A program made the position numbers and the translations under genes. Shown in pieces: positions 1 through 8,809 of a stretch of DNA of 64,000 nucleotides. Under the pieces are notes generated by a model. It searched no databases. It was not told the DNA's origin and saw only the letters and a program-made list of their open reading frames with translations. Location: NCBI GenBank assembly GCA_023393115.1, contig JAEWMS010000066.1:56428-120427 (forward strand). Reading direction: 5' to 3'. Each line of letters starts with the position of its first letter. Position 1 is the first letter of the stretch. This DNA comes from Bacillota bacterium (GTDB lineage: Bacteria > Bacillota > Clostridia > Acetivibrionales > DSM-1351).

Positions 1-843
1 GGACAGGATGTTACAGTTCAGCAGTCTCATGGAGGGTCAGGAAGTCAAGCTAGAACTGTTATTGATGGAAATGAAGCTGATGTAGTTACACTGGCACTTG
101 CATATGATATTGACTCAATCAATAAAAACAAAGAAATAATTAACAAGGAATGGCAAAAGCGTTTACCAAACAACTCAACACCTTACACTTCAACTATAGT
201 ATTCCTGGTCAGAAAAGGTAATCCAAAAAACATAAAGGACTGGGATGATCTGATCAAGCCTGGAATCCAGGTAATTACACCAAATCCTAAAACTTCAGGT
301 GGAGCACGTTGGAATTATCTTGCGGCCTGGGGATATTCACTGAAAAAGACCAATAATGATCAGGAGAAGGCCAAGGAATTTGTAAAAGCTCTTTTTGCAA
401 ATGTTCCTGTGTTGGATTCAGGAGCACGCGGCTCAACAACCACCTTTGTTGAACGTGGCCTTGGTGATGTGTTGATTGCATGGGAAAACGAAGCCTTCCT
501 TTCAATAAATGAGCTTGGTAAGGATAAATTTGAAATAGTTGTACCATCAATAAGCATACTGGCTGAACCACCTGTCTCTGTAGTTGATTCGATTGTTGAT
601 AAAAAAGGAACCCGAAAGGTCGCCGAGGCTTATCTGGAGTATCTCTACAGTGATGAGGGGCAGGAAATAGCAGCTAAAAATTACTACAGGCCAAGAAATG
701 AAACTGTAGCAAAGAAGTTTGAAAGTCAGTTCCCAAAGATAAATCTCTTTACCATTGACGAAGAATTTGGTGGCTGGGCAAAAGCACAGAAGGAACACTT
801 CGATGATGGGGGAGTATTTGATCAGATTTACGTAAAAAAATAA
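1..843 (+). CDS. Sulfate/thiosulfate ABC transporter substrate-binding protein, 5' truncated
   Basis: The frame is open from the first base, so the N-terminus with its signal peptide lies outside the window and about 280 residues remain. It should be the extracytoplasmic receptor that hands sulfate to the CysTWA importer encoded just downstream. The visible part carries conserved Sbp/CysP features: the SHGGSGSQAR stretch, the ADVVTLALAYD stretch, the VRKGNPKNIKDW segment and the GARGSTTTFVERGLGDV region that lines the oxyanion site. It cannot be separated into CysP or Sbp from sequence alone. A stem-loop follows the stop codon before cysT. Confidence 0.93.
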   Translation, partial: GQDVTVQQSHGGSGSQARTVIDGNEADVVTLALAYDIDSINKNKEIINKEWQKRLPNNSTPYTSTIVFLVRKGNPKNIKDWDDLIKPGIQVITPNPKTSGGARWNYLAAWGYSLKKTNNDQEKAKEFVKALFANVPVLDSGARGSTTTFVERGLGDVLIAWENEAFLSINELGKDKFEIVVPSISILAEPPVSVVDSIVDKKGTRKVAEAYLEYLYSDEGQEIAAKNYYRPRNETVAKKFESQFPKINLFTIDEEFGGWAKAQKEHFDDGGVFDQIYVKK

Positions 844-853
844 TACATAAAGA

Positions 854-885
854 ACCGTACCGGAACCTGAGGGTTCCGATACGGT
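854..885 (+). promoter_or_regulatory. Intergenic stem-loop between binding-protein gene and cysT
   Basis: ACCGTACCGGAACC, a TGAG loop, then GGTTCCGATACGGT forms a 14-bp stem with one C-A mismatch. No T-run follows, so it is not a standard intrinsic terminator. Hairpins here commonly stabilise the upstream message so that the binding protein is made in excess over the permeases. That role is inferred from position. Confidence 0.6.
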
Positions 886-906
886 AATCAAATCCGAGGT
901 GAATTC

Positions 907-1755
907 ATGAATCTGACAATTAAGCCGTTAAAATTAAGGCAACAAAGCGTAATACCAGGATTCGGGCTGACCATGGGATTAACTATATTTTACATAACAC
1001 TACTAATTTTAATCCCGGTCTCCATGGTATTTATCAATAGTTCCAGTATAGGACTGGCAAGCTTTTTAGAAATTGCCTCAAGTGAGAGGGTGGTGGCATC
1101 CTTAAAGGTATCCTTCAGCACATCGTTTTTAGCCGCAACAATAAATGCTGTTTTTGGTCTTCTAATGGCATGGGTACTTGAGAGATACACTTTCCCCGGC
1201 AAAAAAATCATTGATGGTTTGATTGATCTTCCCTTTGCTTTACCTACAGCAGTTGCAGGTATATCACTAACTACATTGTATGCCCCCAACGGGTGGATAG
1301 GGAAATTCTTTGAACCACTTGGTATAAAAATATCCTATACACCAATGGGAATTACTATTGCATTGGTATTCATAAGCTTTCCATTTGTAATAAGAACAGT
1401 TCAGCCGGTTTTGCAAAGCATCGATACAGAGGTAGAGGAAGCTGCAGCCTGTCTTGGTGCAAGCAGATTTCAAACCTTTTATAAAGTTATTATTCCTGAG
1501 CTGCTTCCGGCGCTTATAACAGGTTTTGCACTTTCCTTTGCACGAGCTCTCGGGGAGTATGGTTCTGTAGTCTTTATATCAGGAAATATGCCCATGAGAA
1601 CTGAGATAACACCACTTTTAATCAGAACAAAGCTTGAACAGTATGATTATGCCGGAGGAACAGCTGTTGCAGCAATCATGCTCATAATATCATTTTTAAT
1701 GCTTCTGATAATAAATCTTTTTCAATGGTGGGCAAGTAACAGGCACAAAGGGTGA
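907..1755 (+). CDS. cysT: Sulfate ABC transporter permease CysT
   Basis: This 282-residue integral membrane protein is one half of the sulfate channel. It has about six hydrophobic segments and the EAAACLGASRFQTFYKVIIPEL coupling loop (EAA motif), which docks onto the ATPase. The ARALGEYGSV stretch near the C-terminus is typical of CysT/CysU. An AGGTG ribosome site precedes the ATG. It is followed within 40 bases by cysW, and the order binding protein-T-W-A is the standard sulfate importer operon. Confidence 0.95.
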   Translation: MNLTIKPLKLRQQSVIPGFGLTMGLTIFYITLLILIPVSMVFINSSSIGLASFLEIASSERVVASLKVSFSTSFLAATINAVFGLLMAWVLERYTFPGKKIIDGLIDLPFALPTAVAGISLTTLYAPNGWIGKFFEPLGIKISYTPMGITIALVFISFPFVIRTVQPVLQSIDTEVEEAAACLGASRFQTFYKVIIPELLPALITGFALSFARALGEYGSVVFISGNMPMRTEITPLLIRTKLEQYDYAGGTAVAAIMLIISFLMLLIINLFQWWASNRHKG

Positions 1756-1791
1756 CAAAGGTAAAAAAATTTATTTTATATGGAGGGTATT

Positions 1792-2685
1792 ATGTCAGGT
1801 AGCATTCCTATAAATTATGACAAGGCAATAGATGTGGGTACAAATCGCCCTGGGCAAGAGAATAAGGCTTTAAAGAATTCGAAAATTGTTAGGATATTAC
1901 TGACAGCAATAGCACTATTATTCTTTACAGTTATGCTGCTGGTACCTCTCATTTCAGTTTTCGTTAAAGCCTTTGAACAGGGGACTAAAGTTTATTTAGC
2001 CGTTATAAGTGATCCCATAGCTTTATCAGCTATAAAGCTTACCTTGCTTACAATTGCAATTGTAGTGCCCATAAATACAGTATTTGGAGTAATAGCTGCA
2101 TGGGCTGTTGCAAAGTTCAAATTCAAGGGCAAAAACCTGCTGATAACTGTAATAGATCTACCCTTTGCCATTTCACCGGTAGTAGCCGGCTTGATATTTG
2201 TTTTACTTTTCAGTACCAGCCATGGTGTTCTGGCAAATATTCTGAACGAACTGGGCTTAAAAATAATATTTGCACCGCCGGGCATCATCATTGCAACATT
2301 ATTTGTTACACTGCCCTTCGTTGCCAGAGAACTGATACCACTTATGGAATCCCAGGGTACGGCTGAGGAAGAAGCTGCACTAACATTAGGAGCCAGCGGA
2401 CTAAAGACTTTTTGGCTCATAACTCTGCCAAACATAAAGTGGGCGCTTCTATATGGTGTAATGCTGACGGCTGCCAGGTCAGCCGGTGAATTCGGAGCCG
2501 TATCCGTTGTTTCGGGACATATCAGAGGCTTAACCAATACTGTACCATTGCATGTTGAAATTTTGTATAACGAGTATAAGTTTTCTGCTGCCTTTGCAGT
2601 AGCCTCACTTTTAACAGTTATAGCCATAATTAACTTAATTATTAAGAATATTTCAGACTGGAAAATCAAACAGCAGTTTAAATAA
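1792..2685 (+). CDS. cysW: Sulfate ABC transporter permease CysW
   Basis: Second permease half, 297 residues from the chosen start. An in-frame ATG at 1780 overlaps the GGAGGG ribosome site itself, so the ATG at 1792 is the likely start. The protein has a cytoplasmic N-terminus of about 35 residues, several membrane helices, and an EAA loop reading EEEAALTLGASGLKTFWLI. The ARSAGEFGAVSVVSG motif is characteristic of CysW. It should pair with CysT in the membrane and with CysA on the inside. Confidence 0.95.
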   Translation: MSGSIPINYDKAIDVGTNRPGQENKALKNSKIVRILLTAIALLFFTVMLLVPLISVFVKAFEQGTKVYLAVISDPIALSAIKLTLLTIAIVVPINTVFGVIAAWAVAKFKFKGKNLLITVIDLPFAISPVVAGLIFVLLFSTSHGVLANILNELGLKIIFAPPGIIIATLFVTLPFVARELIPLMESQGTAEEEAALTLGASGLKTFWLITLPNIKWALLYGVMLTAARSAGEFGAVSVVSGHIRGLTNTVPLHVEILYNEYKFSAAFAVASLLTVIAIINLIIKNISDWKIKQQFK

Positions 2686-2701
2686 TTTGAAGGAGGCTAA
2701 T

Positions 2702-3775
2702 ATGAGTATCGAAATTTCCAATATTACAAAGTCTTTTGATTCCTTTAAAGCACTCAGCAATATTGATCTGAAAATCAATACCGGCGAACTTGTAGCATTG
2801 CTGGGACCATCGGGCTCGGGGAAAACAACTCTGCTCAGAATCATTGCCGGGCTGGAAACCTCTGACCAGGGCAGTATCATTTTTGACGGTGAGGATAACA
2901 CCGGTAAGAGTACCCAGGACAGAAAAGTCGGATTTGTTTTTCAACATTATGCGTTATTCAAACACATGACGGTTTTTGAAAACATTGCCTTCGGCTTAAA
3001 GGTAAGACCCTCTAAGCACAGACCAAGTAAGGAAGCCATTGAAAAGAAAGTTCATGAGCTTCTGGCACTTGTAAAAATGGAGGAACTGGCCAAGCGCTAC
3101 CCTGCTCAGTTGTCAGGAGGCCAGAGACAGAGGATTGCACTTGCAAGGGCCTTAGCTGTGGAACCAAAGGTATTGCTGCTGGATGAACCCTTCGGAGCTC
3201 TTGATGCCAAAGTTAGAAAAGATCTCAGAAGATGGCTCAGGAAGCTCCATGATGAATATCCAATTACAAGTGTTTTTGTTACCCATGATCAGGAGGAAGC
3301 CCTTGATGTGGCTGACAGAATCGTAATTTTGAATCAAGGCAAAATAGAACAAATCGGGACTCCTGAGGAAGTTTATGATAACCCTGCGAATCCTTTTGTT
3401 TATAACTTCCTGGGTAACGTTAACCTGTTCCACGGGAGAGTGCACAATGGAAAAATTGAGCTGGGTTCAATAAAACTTGATGCACCCGGACATACCGAAA
3501 CAGGAGATAGAAATGTCATTAGTTACACAAGACCCCACGATATTGAAATAAGTCTTGAAGCCGGAGAAAACGGGTTTATTGCTGCAAACATAATATTTAT
3601 CAGGGCTGTAGGTCCCATAGTAAATCTTGAAATGAAGAGGCTGGATACCGGGGAATACATAGAGGCAGAAATCAGTAAGGAGAACTATAAAAAGCTTATG
3701 CTGAAGGAAAAGCAGACAGTTTATGTTAAACCTAAGGACTTCAAGGTATTTATTCCAGATGACTATATTATCTAA
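2702..3775 (+). CDS. cysA: Sulfate ABC transporter ATP-binding protein CysA
   Basis: ATPase of the importer, 357 residues from the ATG placed after AAGGAGG; an upstream in-frame TTG lies inside the ribosome site. It shows Walker A GPSGSGKTT, the LSGGQRQR signature, Walker B LLLDEPFGALD and the switch histidine in FVTHDQEEALDVADR. Residues after about 235 form the TOBE-like regulatory domain, with the SYTRPHDIEI segment typical of CysA. The transport genes end here and an 86-base gap precedes the regulator gene. Confidence 0.96.
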   Translation: MSIEISNITKSFDSFKALSNIDLKINTGELVALLGPSGSGKTTLLRIIAGLETSDQGSIIFDGEDNTGKSTQDRKVGFVFQHYALFKHMTVFENIAFGLKVRPSKHRPSKEAIEKKVHELLALVKMEELAKRYPAQLSGGQRQRIALARALAVEPKVLLLDEPFGALDAKVRKDLRRWLRKLHDEYPITSVFVTHDQEEALDVADRIVILNQGKIEQIGTPEEVYDNPANPFVYNFLGNVNLFHGRVHNGKIELGSIKLDAPGHTETGDRNVISYTRPHDIEISLEAGENGFIAANIIFIRAVGPIVNLEMKRLDTGEYIEAEISKENYKKLMLKEKQTVYVKPKDFKVFIPDDYII

Positions 3776-3861
3776 GGTATTGTTATGGATACTTTTGCCT
3801 AAAATGGCAATAAGTTGTTTTATTACGTAACATATTTTGTAAGGTAGGTGCATGGACAATT

Positions 3862-5061
3862 ATGAGCAGAAGTAGTATTTTCAGCGGAATGCCTTTGGAA
3901 TCTAAAAAACTCTTGAGCTTAATTCTGCATGATCAGCCTTTAACAAAAAGTGCACTGTCAGAGTTGTCGGGTTTAAAGCTGACAAGTCTCAGCAGAATGA
4001 TGCAGCCTCTTGAAGAATTAAAACTAATTACCGGATCGGAGATAGGCGAATCCACCGGAGGAAGAAAACCGGTTTTATATGATATAGATTCCAGAAAATA
4101 TTATATCATCGGCATAGACATATCAAGAACCTATACACAAATTGTATTAACAAACCTGAAGCTGCAGCCTGTAAAAAAGTACAGATTTGAAATGAACATT
4201 GAATCCACTCCAAAGTTAACACTAAGTATTATATTGAGTTGGATCAGAGAGGTTCAGGAAAGAATCACAAAGCAAAACGGAAGTATTATAGGAATGGGTG
4301 TTGGCACCGTTGGCCCCTTGGACAGAAACAGCGGTGTTGTTTTAAATCCGGAGAATTTTGAAGCCCCTGGCTGGGAAAACATTCACCTGAAATCAATTTT
4401 TGAAAAAAGACTGGAAATTCCGGTAGTAATTGATAATGGTGCTAACGCTGCAGTTTTGGCTGAGACCTGTTATGGGATAGGTAAGGGGATTAAAAATGTT
4501 ATTTATATTAATTGTGGGATTGGTATCAGAACCGGATTAATTTCCTCGGGGGTTTTTGTAAGAAATATAAACGACTCTGAAGATGCCTTTGCCCATATGA
4601 TAATTGATGTTAACGGAGAAAAATGTTCCTGCGGTAACAGGGGGTGTATAGAAACTTACTCCTCCATATATTCAATAACCGAAAAATATAAAGAATTGAA
4701 AAAGCTCACTGCAGATCAGCTTCCGGATATACATTCCTATATTGATATCTGTAAGGCAGCTGAAAACAGTGACAGCTCTGCCAGAAAAGTTATTCTGGAG
4801 GGGGCCGGCATATTGGGGGTTGGACTTGCAAATTTGATAAAACTGCTTAATCCGGGAATAGTCATCTTGAGTGGACCTCTTATTAAGCACTCCAGACTTT
4901 TTTATGAAAAATCTACAGAAACTGCATTGGAGATAATTCGGACTCAAGGTGAAGGAAAGCTTTTTTTCAGTAATGGGGGCTATTTCAACGAAAATGCAAT
5001 TTCAATAGGAGCAGCTGCTCTGGTAATGGAATACTTTCTGGAGAACAGCAAATTAGTATAA
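3862..5061 (+). CDS. ROK-family transcriptional regulator within the sulfur island
   Basis: A 399-residue protein with an N-terminal winged-helix region (about residues 15-75, LTKSALSELSGL followed by LTSLSRMMQPLEELKLI) and a C-terminal ROK fold. The ROK zinc motif CSCGNRGCIETYSS is complete and a metal-ligand histidine is present in FAHMIID. The usual catalytic Asp of ROK sugar kinases (N-D-x-N-A) is replaced by Gly in DNGANAAVLAE, so kinase activity is unlikely and a repressor role (NagC/XylR type) is favoured. Its position between cysA and cysH suggests it controls sulfur genes, which would be unusual for a family that senses sugars. The ligand is unknown. Confidence 0.82.
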   Translation: MSRSSIFSGMPLESKKLLSLILHDQPLTKSALSELSGLKLTSLSRMMQPLEELKLITGSEIGESTGGRKPVLYDIDSRKYYIIGIDISRTYTQIVLTNLKLQPVKKYRFEMNIESTPKLTLSIILSWIREVQERITKQNGSIIGMGVGTVGPLDRNSGVVLNPENFEAPGWENIHLKSIFEKRLEIPVVIDNGANAAVLAETCYGIGKGIKNVIYINCGIGIRTGLISSGVFVRNINDSEDAFAHMIIDVNGEKCSCGNRGCIETYSSIYSITEKYKELKKLTADQLPDIHSYIDICKAAENSDSSARKVILEGAGILGVGLANLIKLLNPGIVILSGPLIKHSRLFYEKSTETALEIIRTQGEGKLFFSNGGYFNENAISIGAAALVMEYFLENSKLV

Positions 5062-5097
5062 ATTAATATTTATTTAAAGATCGAAAGGACAATAAGT

Positions 5098-5808
5098 ATG
5101 GAACAATTGGATCTTAAAGCATTGAATAGCAAATACATCAGACCTGAAGCTGTTTTCAGGTATATAGCAGAAAACTTCGATGTTTCTAAAATAGCATTGG
5201 CATCAAGTCTTTCCATTGAAGATCAGGTTTTGACACATATGCTTTTACAGGTGGAGCCCAAGGCGAGAATTTTTGTAATTGATACAGGAAGACATTTTCA
5301 GAAAACCTATGATCTTATGGAGCAGACCATGCTCAGGTATAAGTTCAAATATGAAGTATATGCTCCTGAAAGTAGGGATATTGAGGAATTGGTATCCAGT
5401 CTGGGGCCGAATTTCTTCTACGAAAGTGTTGAGCTGAGAAAAAAATGCTGTGATATCAGGAAGGTAAAGCCTCTGAAAAGAGTTTTGAGTACCGTTGATG
5501 GCTGGATATGCGGGTTGAGGAGAGAACAGTCACCCACCCGTCAGGATATTGAGATTTTTGAATGGGATTCCAGTAATTCAATATACAAGATAAATCCTAT
5601 TGTACACTGGTCTGAAGAAGATGTATGGGCCTACATAAAAGAAAATAACATCCCATTCAGTCATTTATACAATACAGGCTTCCGGAGCATAGGCTGCCAA
5701 CCCTGCACAAGAGCCGTTCAGGAAGGCCAGGATGTACGCAGCGGCAGATGGTGGTGGGAGGATCCTGATAAAAAGGAATGTGGTCTGCATATTGGAGGTC
5801 ATAAATAA
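5098..5808 (+). CDS. cysH: Adenylylsulfate (APS) reductase, CysH family
   Basis: This 236-residue enzyme of the PP-loop fold reduces activated sulfate to sulfite using thioredoxin-type donors. Cys117-Cys118 and Cys200-x-x-Cys203 form the CC/CxxC set that binds a 4Fe-4S cluster, and the catalytic cysteine is Cys228 in KKECGLH. The cluster cysteines are the known marker of APS-using reductases, as opposed to PAPS reductases of the E. coli kind. This agrees with the absence of an intact APS kinase in the neighbourhood. It is followed by cysD and cysN. Confidence 0.93.
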   Translation: MEQLDLKALNSKYIRPEAVFRYIAENFDVSKIALASSLSIEDQVLTHMLLQVEPKARIFVIDTGRHFQKTYDLMEQTMLRYKFKYEVYAPESRDIEELVSSLGPNFFYESVELRKKCCDIRKVKPLKRVLSTVDGWICGLRREQSPTRQDIEIFEWDSSNSIYKINPIVHWSEEDVWAYIKENNIPFSHLYNTGFRSIGCQPCTRAVQEGQDVRSGRWWWEDPDKKECGLHIGGHK

Positions 5809-5858
5809 ACGTGATATTAGTGAATTATTTTATCAACAAATAAAATTTGGAGGATGTT

Positions 5859-6740
5859 ATGAATCATTTAGATAAGTTGGAAGCTCAGAGTGTTCATATA
5901 CTCAGAGAAGCGTACAGGGAGTTTAAAAACATCTGTATGCTATGGTCTATTGGCAAGGACAGTACGGTTCTGTTGTGGCTGGCAAGGAAGGCTTTTTTCG
6001 GACATGTGCCCATACCCCTGGTCCACATTGATACTCATTACAAAATTCCTGAAATGATTCAGTACAGGGATGATCTAGCCTTAAAATGGAAGTTGACCAT
6101 GGTTTATGGTGAAAATACCGAAGCTCTTACACAAAAGAAAACCTTCCCCGATGGAAAGGTTGACAGAATAACCTGTTGTCAGTCACTAAAGTCAGAAGCC
6201 TTGAAAAATACCCTTTCTGGAGAATGGAACAGGTATGTAATGGACCACAAGACAGGACAATACATACCAGACAAAAACAGAGAAAAGTATACCGGTGTAA
6301 TTGTAGGGGTCAGAGCCGATGAAGAGGGTAGCCGATCCAAGGAAAGATATTTTTCACCAAGAGACAAGGAAAATGACTGGGATGTTGGGGATCAGCCCCC
6401 CGAATTTTGGAATCAGTTCAAAACAGATTTTGCTCCGGGAACGCATATAAGAATTCATCCTCTGTTGGATTGGACTGAATTGAACATATGGGAATACATT
6501 GAACGTGAAAACATACCCATCACCTCCCTATACTTTGATCAGGGGGATGGAAAACGATACAGGTCACTGGGATGCTATCCATGTACAACACCGGTGGAAT
6601 CCACATCAAAAAATGTCAGTGAAATCATTGAGGAACTAAAAAGCGGTAAGTTTGCAAACATTGCTGAAAGATCAGGCCGAGCCCAGGATAAGGACGACGG
6701 TGGAGGACTTGAGACGCTTCGCAGAGGAGGTTACATGTAA
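5859..6740 (+). CDS. cysD: Sulfate adenylyltransferase small subunit CysD
   Basis: ATP sulfurylase catalytic subunit, 293 residues from the ATG behind GGAGG; a TTG 12 bases upstream falls in the ribosome site. It makes APS from sulfate and ATP with CysN providing GTP hydrolysis. The PP-loop motif reads WSIGKDSTVLLWLARKAF, and the GVRADEEGSRSKERYFSPRD and SLGCYPCTTPVES stretches are CysD hallmarks. The stop codon touches the cysN start, consistent with the two subunits being translated together. Confidence 0.96.
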   Translation: MNHLDKLEAQSVHILREAYREFKNICMLWSIGKDSTVLLWLARKAFFGHVPIPLVHIDTHYKIPEMIQYRDDLALKWKLTMVYGENTEALTQKKTFPDGKVDRITCCQSLKSEALKNTLSGEWNRYVMDHKTGQYIPDKNREKYTGVIVGVRADEEGSRSKERYFSPRDKENDWDVGDQPPEFWNQFKTDFAPGTHIRIHPLLDWTELNIWEYIERENIPITSLYFDQGDGKRYRSLGCYPCTTPVESTSKNVSEIIEELKSGKFANIAERSGRAQDKDDGGGLETLRRGGYM

Positions 6741-8549
6741 ATGGATAACAGAGAACAGATGAACATAGTAATCGTAGGACATGTGGATCATGGTAAAAGT
6801 ACCGTAATAGGAAGACTTCTTGCCGACACCGATTCACTGCCCGAGGGTAAGCTTGAATCAGTCAAGGAATACTGCAAAAAGAACTCAAGACCCTTTGAAT
6901 ATGCATTCCTGCTGGACGCTCTCAAGGACGAACAGGCGCAGGGCATTACCATTGACACCGCGAGATGCTTCTTTAAGACAACAATGAGAGATTATATCAT
7001 TATCGATGCGCCTGGGCACATTGAGTTCCTGAAAAACATGGTAACAGGAGCCTCAAGAGCTGAAGCCGCACTTCTCGTAATTGATGCCAAGGAGGGGATA
7101 AAAGAGAACTCCAAGCGTCACGGACATATAGTGTCAATGCTGGGAATAAAGCAGGTGGTTGTTCTAGTAAATAAAATGGATCTCGTGGATTTTGATGATG
7201 AAGTATTTAAATCTATAAAATCAGAATTCACAGAGTTTCTCAATAAGATAAATATCAAGCCCCTTAACTTCATACCGATAAGTGCCTTTAACGGAGACAA
7301 TGTGGCAGGAAAGTCTGAAAACACTATTTGGTATGAGGGGCCGACTGTTCTGGAACAGCTTGACAGCTTTGCAAACAAGAAAGAGAATCGGCAGCTGCCC
7401 TTTCGTATGCCGGTACAGGACATATACAAGTTTACCGAGGAGAACGATGACAGAAGAATTGTTGCAGGTACTGTGCTCAGCGGAACTGTTAAAGCCAGTG
7501 ATGAGGTTATCTTTCTGCCTTCTAAAAAGAAAAGTGTCATAAACAGTGTAGAAGGCTTTAATACCGTGCCTACTGATACTGCATACGCTGACCAGGCTGT
7601 GGGCTTTACCTTAACAACCCAGATTTACATAAAGCCCGGAGAGCTGATGGTCAAGGTTGACGAAACCCAGCCTGTCCTGAGTTCGCGTTTCAGAGTAAAT
7701 ATATTCTGGGTTGGACATGTACCATTTATAAAAAATAAAAACTACAAGTTGAAGATAGGCACAATGAGGATAGCTGTTAAGCTGGTAGAAATTTTAAACA
7801 TAATTGATGCAGCCGAGCTTAATATTGATACCTTCAAAGATCAGGTTGAGAGACACGATGTTGCCGAATGTATTCTGGAAACGGCCAAACCCATTGCTTT
7901 TGATGCCATTTCAGACATAGAATTGACAGGTAGATTTGTTATAGTTGACAACTATGAAATTTCAGGGGGAGGAATAATTCTTGAGGGTGTCTCAGACAGT
8001 GACAACAGTCTTGTGGAACATATCAGGGACAGGGAATACCTCTGGGAAAAGGGACTTATTTCTGCTGCCCAAAGAGAAGAGGTATACGGACACAAGTCCA
8101 AGTTTATAGTTATCACAACAGGAAGTGAAGAAAACGAAAAAGTAATTCAGGACATAGGAAAAAAACTGGAAAACAGACTCTTTACACTGAACTACAAGGC
8201 ATACTATCTTGGGGTATCCAGCTTATTGAACGGACTTGCAGCAGAAACCTCTCCTGATTATCTGGCAAGAGACAATCAGATTAGGCAGATTGGAGAACTG
8301 GCAAGAATATTCACCGATGCTGGACAGATTTTTATTACATCAGTATTCAATCTGGATGATTATGAAGCTGAGAAACTGAAATTACTGAACCAGCCAAATG
8401 AAATAATAATTGTCAACACGGGTGAGTCGTCTTTTAACAGTTTTAAACCTGACAGTAACATTAGTATTAATGGAACACTTGAGAATACGGTGGATTCCAT
8501 ATGTGATCTGCTCAAACAGCAGGAAATCATACTGGACTATTATATTTAA
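6741..8549 (+). CDS. cysN: Sulfate adenylyltransferase large subunit CysN fused to a degenerate APS kinase-like domain
   Basis: A 602-residue protein. Residues 1 to about 430 are the CysN GTPase, with G1 GHVDHGKST (13-21), DAPGH and NKMD motifs. The last 160 residues align with CysC: RDNQIRQIGELARIFTDAG matches the kinase helix RKENIRRVGEVA...AG, and ISINGTLENTV matches its C-terminal strand. However, the Walker A loop GLSGSGKST is replaced by TGSEENEKV, the DGDNVRHGL substrate loop reads LGVSSLLNGL, and the RDPKGLY lid is deleted. This domain should be catalytically dead as an APS kinase. That fits the APS-type CysH; a regulatory or structural role is inferred. Confidence 0.93.
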   Translation: MDNREQMNIVIVGHVDHGKSTVIGRLLADTDSLPEGKLESVKEYCKKNSRPFEYAFLLDALKDEQAQGITIDTARCFFKTTMRDYIIIDAPGHIEFLKNMVTGASRAEAALLVIDAKEGIKENSKRHGHIVSMLGIKQVVVLVNKMDLVDFDDEVFKSIKSEFTEFLNKINIKPLNFIPISAFNGDNVAGKSENTIWYEGPTVLEQLDSFANKKENRQLPFRMPVQDIYKFTEENDDRRIVAGTVLSGTVKASDEVIFLPSKKKSVINSVEGFNTVPTDTAYADQAVGFTLTTQIYIKPGELMVKVDETQPVLSSRFRVNIFWVGHVPFIKNKNYKLKIGTMRIAVKLVEILNIIDAAELNIDTFKDQVERHDVAECILETAKPIAFDAISDIELTGRFVIVDNYEISGGGIILEGVSDSDNSLVEHIRDREYLWEKGLISAAQREEVYGHKSKFIVITTGSEENEKVIQDIGKKLENRLFTLNYKAYYLGVSSLLNGLAAETSPDYLARDNQIRQIGELARIFTDAGQIFITSVFNLDDYEAEKLKLLNQPNEIIIVNTGESSFNSFKPDSNISINGTLENTVDSICDLLKQQEIILDYYI

Positions 8550-8596
8550 GAAATATGAATATATAGAATTTATAAATCTATTGAGGAGGCATTTTC

Positions 8597-8809
8597 ATGA
8601 AAATTCAAGCAAACGGAAAAGAAGTAGTACTGGAAAAGGAGTTAACAGTAAAAGAACTGCTTGGTACACAGAACGTTGAGATGCAGGATTATGTGACAGT
8701 GCAAGTAAACGATGAATTTGTGAACAGAGATGACTTTGAAACACTACTTGTGAAAGACGGAGATGTGGTTGAATTCCTTTACTTTATGGGAGGAGGTCAG
8801 CGTATATGA
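8597..8809 (+). CDS. ThiS/MoaD-like sulfur carrier protein with C-terminal extension (HcyS-like)
   Basis: A 70-residue beta-grasp protein with ribosome site GAGGAGG. It has the ThiS pattern (NGKEVVLEKELTVKELL, then VEFLYFMGGG), but three residues, Gln-Arg-Ile, follow the glycines at positions 65-67. Standard ThiS and MoaD end at GG, whose carboxylate is adenylated and converted to a thiocarboxylate. Here a protease would first have to trim the tail. A JAMM protease is encoded 1 kb downstream, with MetY, TusA and sulfite reductase, so a role as sulfur donor for homocysteine is favoured over thiamine. The stop overlaps the next start by 4 bases. Confidence 0.88.
   Translation: MKIQANGKEVVLEKELTVKELLGTQNVEMQDYVTVQVNDEFVNRDDFETLLVKDGDVVEFLYFMGGGQRI

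Noticed and set aside
1992..2669. 225-codon minus-strand frame opposite cysW
   Set aside because: Long but antisense to a clear permease; its composition mirrors the coding strand and no family features appear.
6179..6367. Minus-strand open frame inside cysD
   Set aside because: It lies fully opposite a well-conserved gene, has no ribosome site and no recognisable domain.
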